Assembly: GCA_013339895.1 (NCBI GenBank)
Contig: JABACO010000007.1
Coordinates: forward strand, 11,749,477 to 11,813,476
Source: Ephydatia muelleri
Taxonomy: Eukaryota > Porifera > Demospongiae > Spongillida > Spongillidae
Direction of reading: 5' to 3'
Length of the DNA stretch: 64,000 nt
Shown here: positions 43,765 through 55,507 of the stretch, piece after piece
Position numbering within the stretch: position 1 is the stretch's first letter
Layout of the letters: each line of letters opens with the position of its first letter
The notes under the pieces: model-generated
Told to the model about the DNA's origin: nothing
Seen by the model: the letters and a program-made list of their open reading frames with translations, nothing else
Database searches by the model: none
Program-made: the position numbers and the translations under genes

Positions 43765-44539
43765 GTGAATCTCTGCCAGGAGATGTACAAAATACTTTAG
43801 TATACTATATCGATTCATTAGTGTTTTAAAGTGTTGTAAGCAAATAAGCAAACTGATGTCCAATTAATCATTCCATTTCTTGCACGTACTTGTGAAAAAT
43901 GATTTGTAGAGACTGATTAAATCTCTCAACCAATCCACTGTTCTGTAGGCATTGAAGCAGGTTATTTAATTAGAGCATGTTTCGTAATTACGGAAAATTG
44001 AATTAACAGATTTACTGTAAAGAGTAGTTATAATTACTGATAAACATTCTACTATTGTGGGGAGACATACCGATGAAAACAAATAATTCATATATAATTA
44101 ACTAATGTCAAACAAATTAAGAATAACTGATAGCAATTAATACCTCCCGACAACATCATGCAGTTACAACATTCAATTATATAACTTTTCAAAGCTACAA
44201 CATGTTCTGTTTTCAATAATTCCAACTTTCATCGTTTATTAATAAATTCAATTCAAACATTTGTTATTAACATTTGAACTCATGAATTTTTTTATTCCAC
44301 AATGTATTTTGTTTATCTTTTGGAGTTTTTGAGGTTTGAATCATATTTTTACCATTTCAATTAATAAAAATACTTTTCTATCACCATGTCTTGCTAATAA
44401 ATTGCTATCCTGTTCCTTAGCAACATTTATTTCATGGGTATGCGCAAGTAACTTCATCTTTGGAGCATTAACTTTTCATTTTGAGGTTTATTACAAACCC
44501 ATGGTAAAGATTTATTGACATTAGTCAAATTGTCACATA

Positions 44540-45222
44540 GCATGCATTTAAATAGTGAGAGTCAGAGTTTTCTCTGCAAACATATTGTGTGCAGTAGTAG
44601 AGAGCATTTGTTATGCCATAAGTGATGGAATGTTGGATAGGGTACCATCAATATAATCATGCAGTTTGTCTTTCAATTACTTCTATAATACTAGTTATAA
44701 GTCGTAACAAAATTTCATTTAAGCTTTGCTTCTCCAGTATCGATTGCATTAACCCTTTGAACGCCAAATGTATATATGCATGCATGCACACACAACCAGC
44801 ACCATTCATGCACGTTAGATATTGCAATAATGTGTTGATTAGGCACAACTCTGTGAAGCATGCATATGCTTGCTGCACTTGTAACCATAAAAGTACATGT
44901 ACAAAGTAATGTAATGACAGCCTCACTGGCAGCAAAAAGGTGATTCACATCAGCATACACGCATATTTATATCTCATTAATTTTAGCGCATGCGTATAAG
45001 TATACACAATTAATAGTCTGTCAGCGTCTCATTACAGTAATTTCACACTTCACTACTTCATACTCCAATAACAAGAATGCATATAGCCCAGATCAGTGTA
45101 GTATATCATTGCCTTTTCACTCCCCCCTTTTGCAAGTTCGCATTATGGAAGGTCAGCGGGTTATGATGGACACACAAAATATGCTACAAACCTAACATCT
45201 ATAGTTCATAGGCAAAGTAGCT
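44540..45222. repeat. Segment inverted relative to unit 1
   Basis: This is the reverse complement of about 12,235-12,836. For example AAGCTTTGCTTCTCCAGTATC here matches GATACTGGAGAAGCAAAGCTT there. Both flanks are collinear between the units (GACATT... on the left; ACTGTATGAGGA...CAACAGTTACATTTTC on the right). The inverted part therefore flipped in place in one lineage. Confidence 0.85.
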
Positions 45223-45839
45223 TACTGTATGAGGATAAGGAAGAAAATCAACAGTTACATTTTCAAACTGTTCAAGTACGGCCTTCATAACAATAAACTA
45301 GTTACAGGCACCTGATACTCATGATCAAGACATGAATATATTGCTCTGCGACATGCAGTAATGTATGCTTTCATATAATTTCTAGTACTGATGCATTGTG
45401 ATAAATTGTAACTCTCATCTATTTCAGCCCTTAACTCTACATTTTCTAATTACGTTAACAAAAACATGAATAATGCAGTTTTGCTCATTAACGAAAATAT
45501 CATAATTTTTGGCTGATGGCCAAGGCATCCTTAAGATTTTATCAGGTTAGGCCTCGTCCCCAGACAGTTATAAAAATGTATTTGAGATCATAGAACAATG
45601 CAGCTAAGATGGACCTCATGCATATAAATGCCACTTTCCAGTAGCTTACAAGCAAAAAAACACACTTAAAGCTTGTACTGATTTGTATCAATGTGCCTCA
45701 CTTTGTTATTGATAGTCAGATTCACTGTGCAAATTCAGCCTTTCAATTAAAATTAAATAAGCATAAAATGTGTTCTAGCCTGCCTGCCTTTTTGCTGCAA
45801 TGATTCCAACTTTTGGTATGATAATGTTGTCTTTCCAAA

Positions 45840-46606
45840 TTAGGATGAAGTCTGCTGAAAATTTGAAGAGTTTTATTGAAGGTTTGAGTAACTTATATCA
45901 GTGCAGACAATGCACTACAGGTTTCAGTATTAAGAAAAGGCTTGGTAGTGCACATTTAAACCAACCTAATGCAGCAAAGTATTGTTAAAACTGCCAAAAT
46001 GGTGGATTTCTTCGTGCAGATGTAGTTGTTAATATGAAAGCTGTACAGATTTTGATCGAACACCATGGAGTAAATCAAAAGTATGTAGAAGCATATTGAA
46101 AGGTTGTGGGAAGACAATATTCAGCTATTAGAGGAAGATTTTCCACTTCCTATTCAAATCTCTGCCATATACTATATGCAGAGCTCTGCTGGAAATTCAT
46201 CAAATAGTTCTACTTGTCAAACCCCTTTGCAATTAACTAAATTAAGAACTCCTTGCAGGAATGTGGAATCAAGAGACTAAAAACTAGAGGAATTAATCAT
46301 ATTTAAACAGGTTCTTAGTCGCAAGTTTCAAACTGTGGTAACTAAGTGAAATAAATTTAGACAGGTATTGAGCAGAAAGGTTTGCATTGAACAAACTTTG
46401 CGTGCACAGTTAAATAATCTAAAGAAGGAAATAATGCCGCTTTGAAGCGGGTGAGAAATATAAACGTATCATAGAAGAAAACGTGATTTGCAACATCATT
46501 AAAACTTTCAAATGCAAAAATGAGGTCTGCTCATAGGAAGCGTGAAATATATCACAAGGATAGAGAACGTGCAACTTTGATGAATCGAAATGCCTTCTTC
46601 CAAATG
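45840..46606 (+). pseudogene. Duplicated-block gene exons (unit 3)
   Basis: Pieces correspond to those at 13,371-14,055: ENLKSFIEGLSNLYQCRQC, VNMKAVQILIEHHGVNQ and the terminal MRSAHRKREIYHKDRERATL, which is open here through AFFQM. Several stops and frame changes lie between them. The final exon is cut by the hAT-like insertion at 46,607. Confidence 0.4.
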
Positions 46607-47159
46607 CAGGGGCGGACGCAGGGGGGGGGGGGGGGGGGGGGGGGTCCGTGGTGTCCGGACCCCCCCCCCCCCCCCCCCCCCGACCCCTCCCCTTGCTATA
46701 TATCACTTGCGACGTGGGATGCAGTGATCTCATTGCTGATGCTGAGTGTTCATCTAGTCTTTTAGGCAAGTTGATGCTGAACTGTGCAAATCACTTATTT
46801 TACTTGCATGCACATTTGCAATGTTTTTGCAGGCGATGGTCACACTTCTACTGCTGTTGGGAAATCCAGTACCACAGTTTACACTGATATGAGTCCATCT
46901 GAATCATGCAGGTAAATGCATGAATATGTAAGTTTGTATTATCTGCATGCATGATCAGATTATAATCAATACTAGGTTCAACCCATTATTGCATTTCATA
47001 ACCCATCGTACCAGTTTCAGGCGTCAAAAATGACCAAGTAAGAGCCCCCCAAAAGCTTCCGCGCTTCGCGCGGGAGGGGCACATCCCCCTCCCGCACCCT
47101 CCCCCTATATATTTTTCATGTTGGACCCCCCCCCCCCCCCCCCCCCTTCAGAATTCCTG
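46607..47159. mobile_element. hAT-like MITE with poly-G/poly-C ends, 553 bp
   Basis: The insertion begins CAGGGGCGGACGCAGGGG and ends CCCTTCAGAATTCCTG, between duplicated AAATG (46,602-46,606; 47,160-47,164). The uninterrupted site CCAAATGAAGATCC is present in units 0 and 2. CAGGG-type termini suggest the hAT group, although the 5-bp duplication is shorter than the classical 8 bp. It holds G and C runs of over 20 bp and the GC-rich hairpin GCTTCCGCGCTTCGCGCGGG. Confidence 0.75.
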
Positions 47160-48719
47160 AAATGAAGATCCATAATCTTGACTTCGACAATAAAGGTTGT
47201 CTATATTTAGAGTTATACTTTGTTAGACTATAAAGTACTCAATAAGTGGCATATATTGCACGGGCAGTGCTTAAACACAATTAGACTATAGCGTAATGAA
47301 ACCTCGCAATCTGATTGGTTAAATGCAAGTATCGTAGAAACCTCATTTGCGTCCTGTAAGTGCCAGAGGGCGTGTATTGTACGGTAGAATACCCGCCCTC
47401 TGTAGTTTTAAATAATAACGAATAATATGATATCCAAACTACTTTGACGCAAGTTTCGCATGAGTTCGCTGCAAATGTGGTGAAGTCTATTTGGAGGAAA
47501 TAAACTGTTCCGTCTTTTTATCTTACTTCTTATACAACCAATCCTGAAGTTCACTATGAGAAAGGGTTTCTATAGGTGTCCCTACAGTACCGCTTGCTCG
47601 TTGTCTGTAACTTGTCCATTCATTCCAGATACGAACGCAGTAATTAGCCTACACTAGCCTTTTTAGACACACCAGCAGCAATGCATTTCTTATTATGTCT
47701 TCTGAACTGCAAATGGTCGAGTGAGGGCGATTAGGCAAGTCGGCTGGCAAGTCTTCACTATGTTTTGTCAGTGTTTTCATCCGCGATGACCCAATCCACT
47801 TGGTCGGCACTCACTCAGTATTTCCATTCATTTTGCTAATGGTACCCAAGTTTTGTTGCAAACTGCACCGGCGCGATATATTAACTAACGGCATTGGTTA
47901 CTAAGCATAAACATGCGCTTTGCTATACTCTTCGGTCGTGACATTAGGTTTTAAAATTAGATCGTATGATTGGAATTACGGTATTTCCAATTCATGGTGG
48001 ACTCAAAGCTCATTAACTAACACCTAACATCGGAGATAGTTTATTCACTACACTTTGCAGGAACACAGGGTTTTATAGTTGAAATAGGTTAAGCATACAC
48101 TCTACTTCGCACAACATCTATGGCGCATATTAACACTTGCGCTCACGCATCTAATGGCAGTCTCATGGCGGGAAATTGTACCGTCTTTGCGTTCGTATTG
48201 TACGAAGTCACGCTTATAAAAGTGGCTACTATTTGTTCCAGACTAACAAGCTAAGCCTGGGAAGCGATATTATATGAATTCAACATTTTACTACACTCTT
48301 TCTGTCAGTGAACAAAACCAATGGTTTAACGATGAATATTTACACACTACTCACGGTACCTGCACAAACAACAGAAGGTCATATAATCATAGTCCATGCA
48401 CACACCAATGTACCCCCTACACGGAGGAGATTTTGCAAGCCTTTCATATCGACACAACTGAAGAAGGATAGCCCTGAGATCCACCCCCCAGGATTTATGC
48501 TGCTCAAAAGTAGACACCTTACAAGTGCTCAGTGGGGCCATATGACTGGTTTAGCCATTCCATGAAGAGATGCCCATAGTTTTTCATGCATGGCTTGCTT
48601 ATTAGCCTGTATATTCTATACGGGCTGTAATAGTCATAATCCCTTTTATACACCCAGACAGAAAAGAAGACAGGAAAGTCTGCTATGGGAAGTACTCCAG
48701 CGAAATTGTAAAATCAGTA

Positions 48720-49200
48720 ATGCTTCAAAGGATAATACTAACTATACCACATGCACAGCTGCTATGTGCCATTGAGGAGCTGCAATGTCCTATTTGCTTT
48801 GGTGAACCAATACAACTCCCATGCAATAGGTTCGTGCGTGCCATCGTCTGATAGAGTAAGTCACTTGGCTACTGGTCTTCACGTCCGGAATGTGCACTCA
48901 TTAAAGCCTGCCTGTAGAATGGTGCAACTTTTGTGGCATGATGTATTGGCGCTATCTGCATCATGTAAAAGAAGCATCGATGTGGCCATTGAGCACGATA
49001 GAACTTGTTGCAGTCAAGTGAGGAAGCAAGAGATGCACTAGCCAGTAAGGTGGTGCACTGGATGCTTGATGCAACTGAAGAGAACTGAAGAGAATATTAA
49101 TTTTATTCAAGGGACCTACACTCTGAAATTGTATCTTACTGGTGACCCTGAGTTTCTTAGTTAGATGTATGGATTCTCTGATGCAAGTGCATGGTATGTG
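48720..49200 (+). pseudogene. RAG1-N/Chapaev-like pseudogene fragment (unit 3)
   Basis: The third copy of the half-RING (ELQCPICFGEPIQLPC), the RHDVL-like region (here WHDVLALSASCKRSIDVAIE) and the YTLKLYLTGD block. It has the same out-of-frame arrangement as in units 0 and 2, so the deletion and frame damage predate the duplications. Confidence 0.7.
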
Positions 49201-49465
49201 AATACATACCATGCACATACTCGAGTTTCTTGGCAGCGTTATCAGCTAGTTCGGATGAGTTCCTGCGATTTCTTATGGGAATCTTGCTTTGGCAGCACAA
49301 TAGACTCAAACTAGCAGCTTTTGGAGATCCCCTCTGAGCTCCCTTTCGCTTCAAAGCTTCCCAAACTACTGAAGCGGCAACACTAGTTCTTCGTGTTGCT
49401 CGACTTGACGAAGGGCTCTGAGTTTGGCTCTGAAAAGAACCGTTTTCGCATTGAACTTTAGCCAT
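49157..49465 (-). CDS. Conserved minus-strand ORF, 102 residues, unrecognised
   Basis: The ATG at 49,465 opens MAKVQCENGSFQSQTQSPSS followed by RATRRTSVAASVVWEALKRK and SKIPIRNRRNSSELADNAAK. The protein is basic, Ser-rich and predicted helical in its second half, with no signal peptide. The same frame starts in unit 0 (5,789) and, as MTRVQ, in unit 2 (32,861), where it is shorter. It overlaps the far end of the Chapaev-like pseudogene on the other strand. It may be a first exon or an antisense artefact. The family is unknown. Confidence 0.3.
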   Translation of the reverse strand: MAKVQCENGSFQSQTQSPSSSRATRRTSVAASVVWEALKRKGAQRGSPKAASLSLLCCQSKIPIRNRRNSSELADNAAKKLEYVHGMYSHTMHLHQRIHTSN

Positions 49466-50177
49466 TTAGGCAAACTCATTAATAAGTTAATAATTTAAAC
49501 GTTAATGGACGACAATCAATGCCTACAAGTTTGAATGAATGTTTTATCAAAAAGGTAAGCTAATATACTGGTGTTTTTGGTTGTTTCTAGTGCATACACT
49601 CTTTCCTATCTATAACAGGTAAATCAGACGCCCATTAAGAATTTTTGTTGGTAAAATTATCTACATACTTTCACAACCTCTAAACAACATGTATTTGGGG
49701 TCAAAAGTGTAACTGTTTACCGCGTTGAAATTTCGACTGGAACGATCGATAGAGCCATTGACATAGTATAGATTTAACAAGATTCAGGTCAATCCGTTAC
49801 GTAATGGTGGAGAAACAATCGAAAACGTGCTTATTGAACAGGCTGCACAAACGAAACATTACAAAGTCACGTGACAATTTCACATTTTCGATATATGCAT
49901 AGTTTATCAGCATAAATATGCAATCAGATTTGTTTTATTAGTCACCATTTTTGCAAAAACTAATGCTAAACATTGAAGTACTGAAAAAGATTTACAGGTC
50001 ATAGAGGACCTTAGCCAGTTTTTCAGACGGCGTAAGCTTCTCTCGCAGGTGCAACTAGTAATTGGAAGTGTGTGTATCAAGCGAAAAATATTAGGAAAAC
50101 GCTCTTCATCACAACTGATTAGTGCCGATGCAAGAGTATCAGGACGATCAATTGGTGAACATACGGACCATTTGCGC

Positions 50178-50860
50178 TAGTCTCGCAAGCCAGACGTACT
50201 AGTAAGACGTACCGTACTATGATGTGGACTGGGGACTAGCACGAGTAGTACGTCTGGTCACATCGGCCACTAATATGCTATCTGGAATTTAATCGCGTAA
50301 CCGCGTCACATGAAAAACATTATTCATAATCCCAAGTCACATGAAACATGGCACAACGGCGGTTTAGATGCAAACTAATTGGCTCGTGTGTGGTTGAAAA
50401 GCCTGGCCAACGAAGGAAGATAGAAACCTGCCCAGATATCCTTGCACTCGTAAAGAATGCCGTTGCTGAACCTTCGAATGAAGCCGCCATTTTTTAGAGG
50501 TGCGTATGCTTGCCTTCGCTGCTACAGACGTCTAGAAAGAATTGTCAAACTGAAGGCAAGATGGAATAAGATGGAAACTGAGTTAAGAGGACAGCTCAGG
50601 CAAGCATGGGGTGCACATGGTCGTGGACCAAGCATAGTCTCGCAAGCCAGACGTACTAAGACGTACCGTACTATGACGTGGAAGTAGTACAATAAAATAC
50701 AATAAAGAAATGCAATAAAACCACTAGTGGTCACATAATCTGATTGGGTCTGCTGGAATTTGTGTCGGAATAAATAATTAGTGGCCGATGTACTACTCGT
50801 GCTAGTCCCCAGTCCATGTCATAATACGGTACGTCTTAGTACGTCTGGCTTGTGAGACTA
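50178..50860. mobile_element. MULE-like element with about 95-bp inverted repeats (unit 3)
   Basis: The counterpart of the element at 33,591, with the same 9-bp CATTTGCGC duplication (50,169-50,177; 50,861-50,869). It is slightly shorter, with deletions in the internal frame. Being shared by units 2 and 3, it was present before they were duplicated. Confidence 0.8.
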
Positions 50861-51800
50861 CATTTGCGCTTACAAAGTCCCAACTCCTGGGTCCACAAGA
50901 TACTTGTCAAACAACAACAACAGATTGCGCGCTTGAATGCAGTTGACGTTGCAACTTAGATTTTCGATTCTCAGCCCCGCTTAGCTTTCGCTTCGTGTTC
51001 GACATTGTATTCGAAACCAACGAAATATACGGTACTACATGTATCTATTTGTGAATGATGTAATACGGGCGGGAACTTCACACGAATATAACTGGCCCAG
51101 AGGCGATTAATTAATTGTGTGCGTGTGTTTGTGTGTGTGAAGTGGGGGGGGCGCCATAAAGCGGGGAGGGCGGACGCCACTGCCCATATGCATGTAAAAT
51201 GATGCAGTATGTACCTGGCATCCAACGAGTTACTTGTCAAGTCTCACGTGACCTCTCCGTAATTGCTCTTGTATTTCAGTAATTGTGTGTGATGTGCATG
51301 TCCTTGCTGTCTATAGTCAAGTTAACAATTGATATCATGACGGTTAATTATGTACATATAGTTGAGTGGTTGTAAATAATTAGTTGCTTGCGTACAATAA
51401 GAAAGGTGACTGATAAAAAGATATTAGCTATAATATGTGGTTAGAAATGATCTGTTACTGAATGCTAATCTTGAACAAAAGCATCTTATCGATTCCTTAA
51501 CTGTACCGATCCGAAAATATAAATGGTAAGCGTTCGGACGTTGACGAAGCTTTTATCGGTAGTTGGCTCTATATTCGGCACCACATCTGGTAGAAACCAG
51601 AGCGCACTTTGAACGCAAATATTACCAAATTAATGTTTTAATTCATATCTATTCTTACACTAAAGCAGGGCACATGACGAGGGGGTCCAACATGATTCAT
51701 CGCCTAATTAGCACATTAGTAGAAAGCACCGACATACATATGGTGGATAAATCAGGCGATGAATTCGATCTCTATGCGTGTATAGCTCTGACCGTAGGTA

Positions 51801-52512
51801 CGGTGCGTCTCTAAATACCTGCGATTAAATTACAAATCGAGTTCTCAAAAAGTTGAGAAGTAAATTTTGCGGACTGAAAAAGTAGTCAGAAGAAAGTGGG
51901 AGGGGTGGTTGCATGGCTTCGGCATGGCCTGAAAGAAAAAAAGATGCGCTCTAAATAAGCAGAATGGAAACGAATCAGCAACAGCTAGCCGTACCAACGT
52001 TGACCCGACTGAATGCAGTATTGTATACGTAAGAACTTGTGTTTCTACCATCAAATGAGGAAGCACCGCCGGGAAGAATGAAGTACGAGTACGGAATGTA
52101 AAACGAAGACTATATACCATAATAGCTGCGCTCGTTTTTCTTTTCCGTCCAGGCTTACTATATTTACATTCCCCGTCGTACTTACCTATCACATACCAAT
52201 TTGAACGATATACTGGTTCTGGGTGAACACGCTCCGTTTCAGCACGCTCCTTGATATTGCCACAAGAAGTGACCAAGTTGAACTTTTCATCTGCAGTGAG
52301 CTAAATGACGTTGGTACGCCTGCGCCGAATGACTCGCTGTTCCTGCATATGACTTTCATACTTTTCTAACGCCCACCTGCCGGCTTACCTTTAGATATGT
52401 TCATGGAATCACGTAAATTACTTACCACCCCTCCCACTTTTGTCTACGTTATCCGTCCTCAAAATTTACTTTTCAACTTTTTGAGAACTCAATTTTTAAT
52501 TAAGACGCACAG
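51801..52512. mobile_element. Tc1/mariner-like element with TA flanks (unit 3)
   Basis: Same ends and TA flanks as the unit 2 element. On the minus strand at about 52,130-52,275 is an exon-like frame reading CGNIKERAETERVHPEPVYR and then KYDGECKYSKPGRKRKTSAA. It is basic at its end, and the unit 2 copy has lost frame after VHPEPVYR. I do not recognise this peptide. Confidence 0.6.
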
Positions 52513-52805
52513 TAATGGCATATGACGCTCACGCTGTAAATCATCTATTGTTTGAAGTACCGAATCGACTGCCCATCATAAAATGCCCGATTCACAGTGC
52601 CAAATAACTGCAATTACGTAACTCACTGTATGGCGTGGGGTGGGAGGGGTCGAACCGCTTACCCCACAGACATTGACGCCCACGCATTATGCCTTGTACT
52701 TTGCGTTGTTTTTTTATAAACTAAAATAGTATTTATTTTACGTCATCGTTAGTTATATTTAGAATCAATGACACCATTCATTGGTCACTGTAGCTGATCT
52801 CAACA

Positions 52806-53261
52806 ATGGCTCTGAGAGGTCTTGGAGTGCGCTATTGCGAGGTATTGAAGCACCAGCAGGAGCCACGCAATTGTCAATTCATAGCTGCCTTTTGTCGAAG
52901 CATCGGAATGAGCGATACCAGAATGGACGGAAAAGGACAGTTGACATTGTCGTTTGGTAAATCCAACGGACAGCCGGGTGACCCCTTAGTGCTGACCTTT
53001 GTCTGCCAAGGGTCAGACAGCATTGCCGCCGTAACTTTAATTGGTGTGATCGGCAAGAATGAGGACAACATGAAGACTCTCCTTGAATGGAATTTCGTCC
53101 CCATGCATCACGGCGGTGGACAGTTCGCTTTGGAGCCGGGATCTGACCGCTTGGTGATGGTGGGCAGTTGGGACACGACAAAGGTTTCTGTGGAGGAATT
53201 TTCTAAACGTTTGGAAGAGTTTATAAACTCGGCCGAGCGCGGCCAAGCTCTGTTTGCATAA
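52806..53261 (+). CDS. CesT/Tir-chaperone-like small protein, copy 3
   Basis: A 151-residue intronless frame, three residues different from copy 2. The start is set by the shared CAACAATGGCTCTGAGAGG context and the CRE-like motif about 60 bp upstream. The Gly-rich turn (HHGGGQFALEP) and terminal helix (EEFINSAERGQALFA) are unchanged. The nucleotide differences from copy 2 include silent changes (for example CACGGCGGT for CACGGGGGT), as expected if the protein is under constraint. It is the last feature of unit 3 before the block ends about 210 bp further on. Confidence 0.7.
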   Translation: MALRGLGVRYCEVLKHQQEPRNCQFIAAFCRSIGMSDTRMDGKGQLTLSFGKSNGQPGDPLVLTFVCQGSDSIAAVTLIGVIGKNEDNMKTLLEWNFVPMHHGGGQFALEPGSDRLVMVGSWDTTKVSVEEFSKRLEEFINSAERGQALFA

Positions 53262-53589
53262 CCCAACCAGAACACAGCTAGTGTATGTATTCTATATACC
53301 TGTTTACTTGTAATCTGATCCTGTCCATATATAATTCAATTAAGCTACTATAGAAATATTAAGAGACCTCGCCTGTTTAATACAGCTAGGTCTTGCTGTA
53401 CTGTATATAGGCCTATCTGAACGCCTATGTCAATCAAACGGTGTACTTGCATGGCTTACACAAGGTTGCACCATAGATTATTTAGACAGGGATTGGAAAC
53501 GGATCACGTGCACGCCAATTAACTGCTCCATCTGTGTTATATCGGAAGATAGGTTATTGTAGTAGTTATTAATTCTGGAAGCAGTCTCT

Positions 53590-54055
53590 ATTCATCTGCA
53601 AAATGAGTAGCAGTAAAGAATGAAACCTTCAAACCCCGTTAATAAAAGTAGCCACAGGCCCAGAAATGACAGCAGTCTTACTCTATTCGTGCCGTGTCCC
53701 AAATGATTGACGCGATAGTCGATGTAAAGCCAACTTTTTATAACCTCATACCAACACTCCCTGGCTTAGTGCATAGCCCAGTTCTGTCGCAAAATGAGTG
53801 CACTAAAGTATAGAACCTTCAAACCCCGCTAATACTATATAAAATAGCTATACGCCCAGAACTGACTGTATGTCTAAAACGCTGTTTCGTGCCACTACGG
53901 CCTAGTCTATTCGTGCCGTGTCCCTAATGATTGACGCGATAGTCGATGTAAAGCGAACGTTTTATAACTTCATACCAACACTCCCTGGCTTAGTCCATAG
54001 CCCAGTTCTATCGCAAAATGAGTGCACTAGAGGATGAAACCTTCAAACCGCGTTT
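53590..54055 (+). repeat. 224-bp tandem repeat, about 2.3 copies
   Basis: ATTCGTGCCGTGTCCC occurs at 53,685 and 53,909. AAAATGAGTGCACTA occurs at 53,791 and 54,015, and a diverged first copy is at about 53,600. Each unit contains TGATTGACGCGATAGTCGATG. No coding signal is seen. Confidence 0.85.
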
Positions 54056-54249
54056 ACACTATTTACAAAAAAAGTTATACGTACGGTGGCCCTGGAGGTC
54101 GCGCGACCAAACATTGTACGACAAGCGGTTTTTTGATTGAACAATATAGCGACCGGACGGTCCGATTCCGTGTTCGAGCAATGGAGCAGCGGTCCGATTC
54201 TGCGATCGATCCCATTCCGCGATCAAACGATCATCCACTTCCGCTACCG

Positions 54250-54350
54250 CGCTAACTAGCATTGAATCTATTTTTGGGATCAAACAACGGTCTATATTTG
54301 GGATCGAACAACGGTCTATTTTTTAGATCGAACAGCGGACCGTTTCTCCG
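54250..54350 (+). repeat. About 29-bp short tandem repeat GATC(A/G)AACA(A/G)CGG
   Basis: TTTGGGATCAAACAACGGTCTAT and variants recur three times. The preceding 54,100-54,240 also has scattered GATC and CGGTCCGATTC words. Confidence 0.7.
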
Positions 54351-54439
54351 ACCGACCAGCCAAACGTACTATGGGATATATAGGTGGTACCTTGCATGAC
54401 GTCACGTAATTTTATACTAGTATTCTCGAGGCGAGCAGT

Positions 54440-55075
54440 ATGGTTCACAGAGACGACCCAATAGTCGACCGTAAGTTAGCATATCACTATCAGGTAACGA
54501 TGCATATACATGCACATGCAGGGCTAATAGTGCGATACTGGAGGCAGCAGAAGACAATCCTGGTAATACTCGCGTATCTGCGGCTAATGCACCACGTGGT
54601 TGTTGGGTTAGTGTGTATGCTGGCTACACTGGCGCAGTAGCAGTAAACTAACGGCATCGCTATACCTTCAGGCTAACATGGCTCAAGAAAAAGCTCGCTG
54701 CGCTGGGACTTAAACGGCGCAACGTTGTGGAAACACGCCTTACACTTGTACATCAGATCATTAAGGTCAGTACTTTTTGCCGGGCTATGCAAATATAGAG
54801 TGGCGTGACGTCTCCACGTGGGGGGCATAGAATGAACTTCAAACGTCCAACTGCTGCCTCGGATACCGGGCAATGTGGAGATTGCTACAATTGAAGTACC
54901 GGTACACCATTACACTGTAGCCTAATCTTTGGGTGAGGTACACGTGATCCTCCTTGACATACATCACTCATCTAGATCCACTGTGATGATGCTACTGGCA
55001 GTAATGGATCCTATTGCTTCACGACTACGTAAAGTTAAACGACTTACAAGGAGAACATATGTGAACAAGGCAAGC
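54440..55075 (+). pseudogene. Integrase-core-type transposon-derived gene, N-terminal part, decayed
   Basis: The exon at 54,440 (MVHRDDPIVD, donor CC|GTAAGT) is followed by 54,672-54,765, TWLKKKLAALGLKRRNVVET. Then near 54,855 comes LGYRAMWRLLQLKYRYTITL, and near 54,985-55,074 MMLLAVMDPIASRLRKVKRL followed by TRRTYVNK. The order helix-turn-helix (LKRRL..GLRRR-like), GYRAMW..LR, and DP...RK..RL.RR.Y...GPN is that of the N-terminal region of integrase-core proteins common in cnidarian and sponge genomes. A stop follows YTITL and frames change, so it is not intact. The last exon ends AACAAG|GCAAGC, where a GT donor would be expected. The catalytic core that should follow is not present before 55,500. 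Confidence 0.6.
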
Positions 55076-55507
55076 GACCAGCCCCATGTGTGCAGCTACC
55101 TATACCTATTCACACGAAATAATATTCACGCACGAGTAGCTCAGCATGACATTATGCACACACAATGCAATTACAAAACAGAGCCACAGCATAATGATAG
55201 GTCAGTGTAAATGTATAGCCTGTAGCTTAAGTGACATTATGCCCAGAACAGCTAGCTTCACATTATGCACTATGCTAGTAGTACGCAATCAATATAGGTC
55301 ATGACCTAGTACTATAAAATAGTCATATTATAGCATAAAGTACAGCGAGCAATTGTATCTACTACACAAATATATGCCTATTAAAAATATATGTTCCAAT
55401 ACACATCAAACTAAGACTGCACAGGAATTTGTTCAGGAGAATAAGATTGAAACTACTACATTTATCTATTCAGTTCCACCTCCAAACAAACACCTTGCCT
55501 GGAATAT
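55076..55507. other. No gene recognised
   Basis: AT-rich interval between the integrase-like relic and the 3' end of the ankyrin gene. It may contain the 3' untranslated region of the latter on the minus strand. No clear AATAAA-type signal close to the stop was singled out. Confidence 0.4.

Larger units (their letters stand above)
42861..53472 (+). repeat. Duplicated block, unit 3
   Basis: A direct copy of unit 2 without the Chapaev-type transposon and without the foldback insertion. It retains sequence (45,225-46,190) that unit 2 has deleted, carries a private hAT-like insertion (46,607-47,159) and an inverted subsegment (about 44,540-45,222). It stops at about 53,472, shortly after the small gene, where ATAGATTATTTAGAC begins unrelated sequence. 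Confidence 0.9.
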
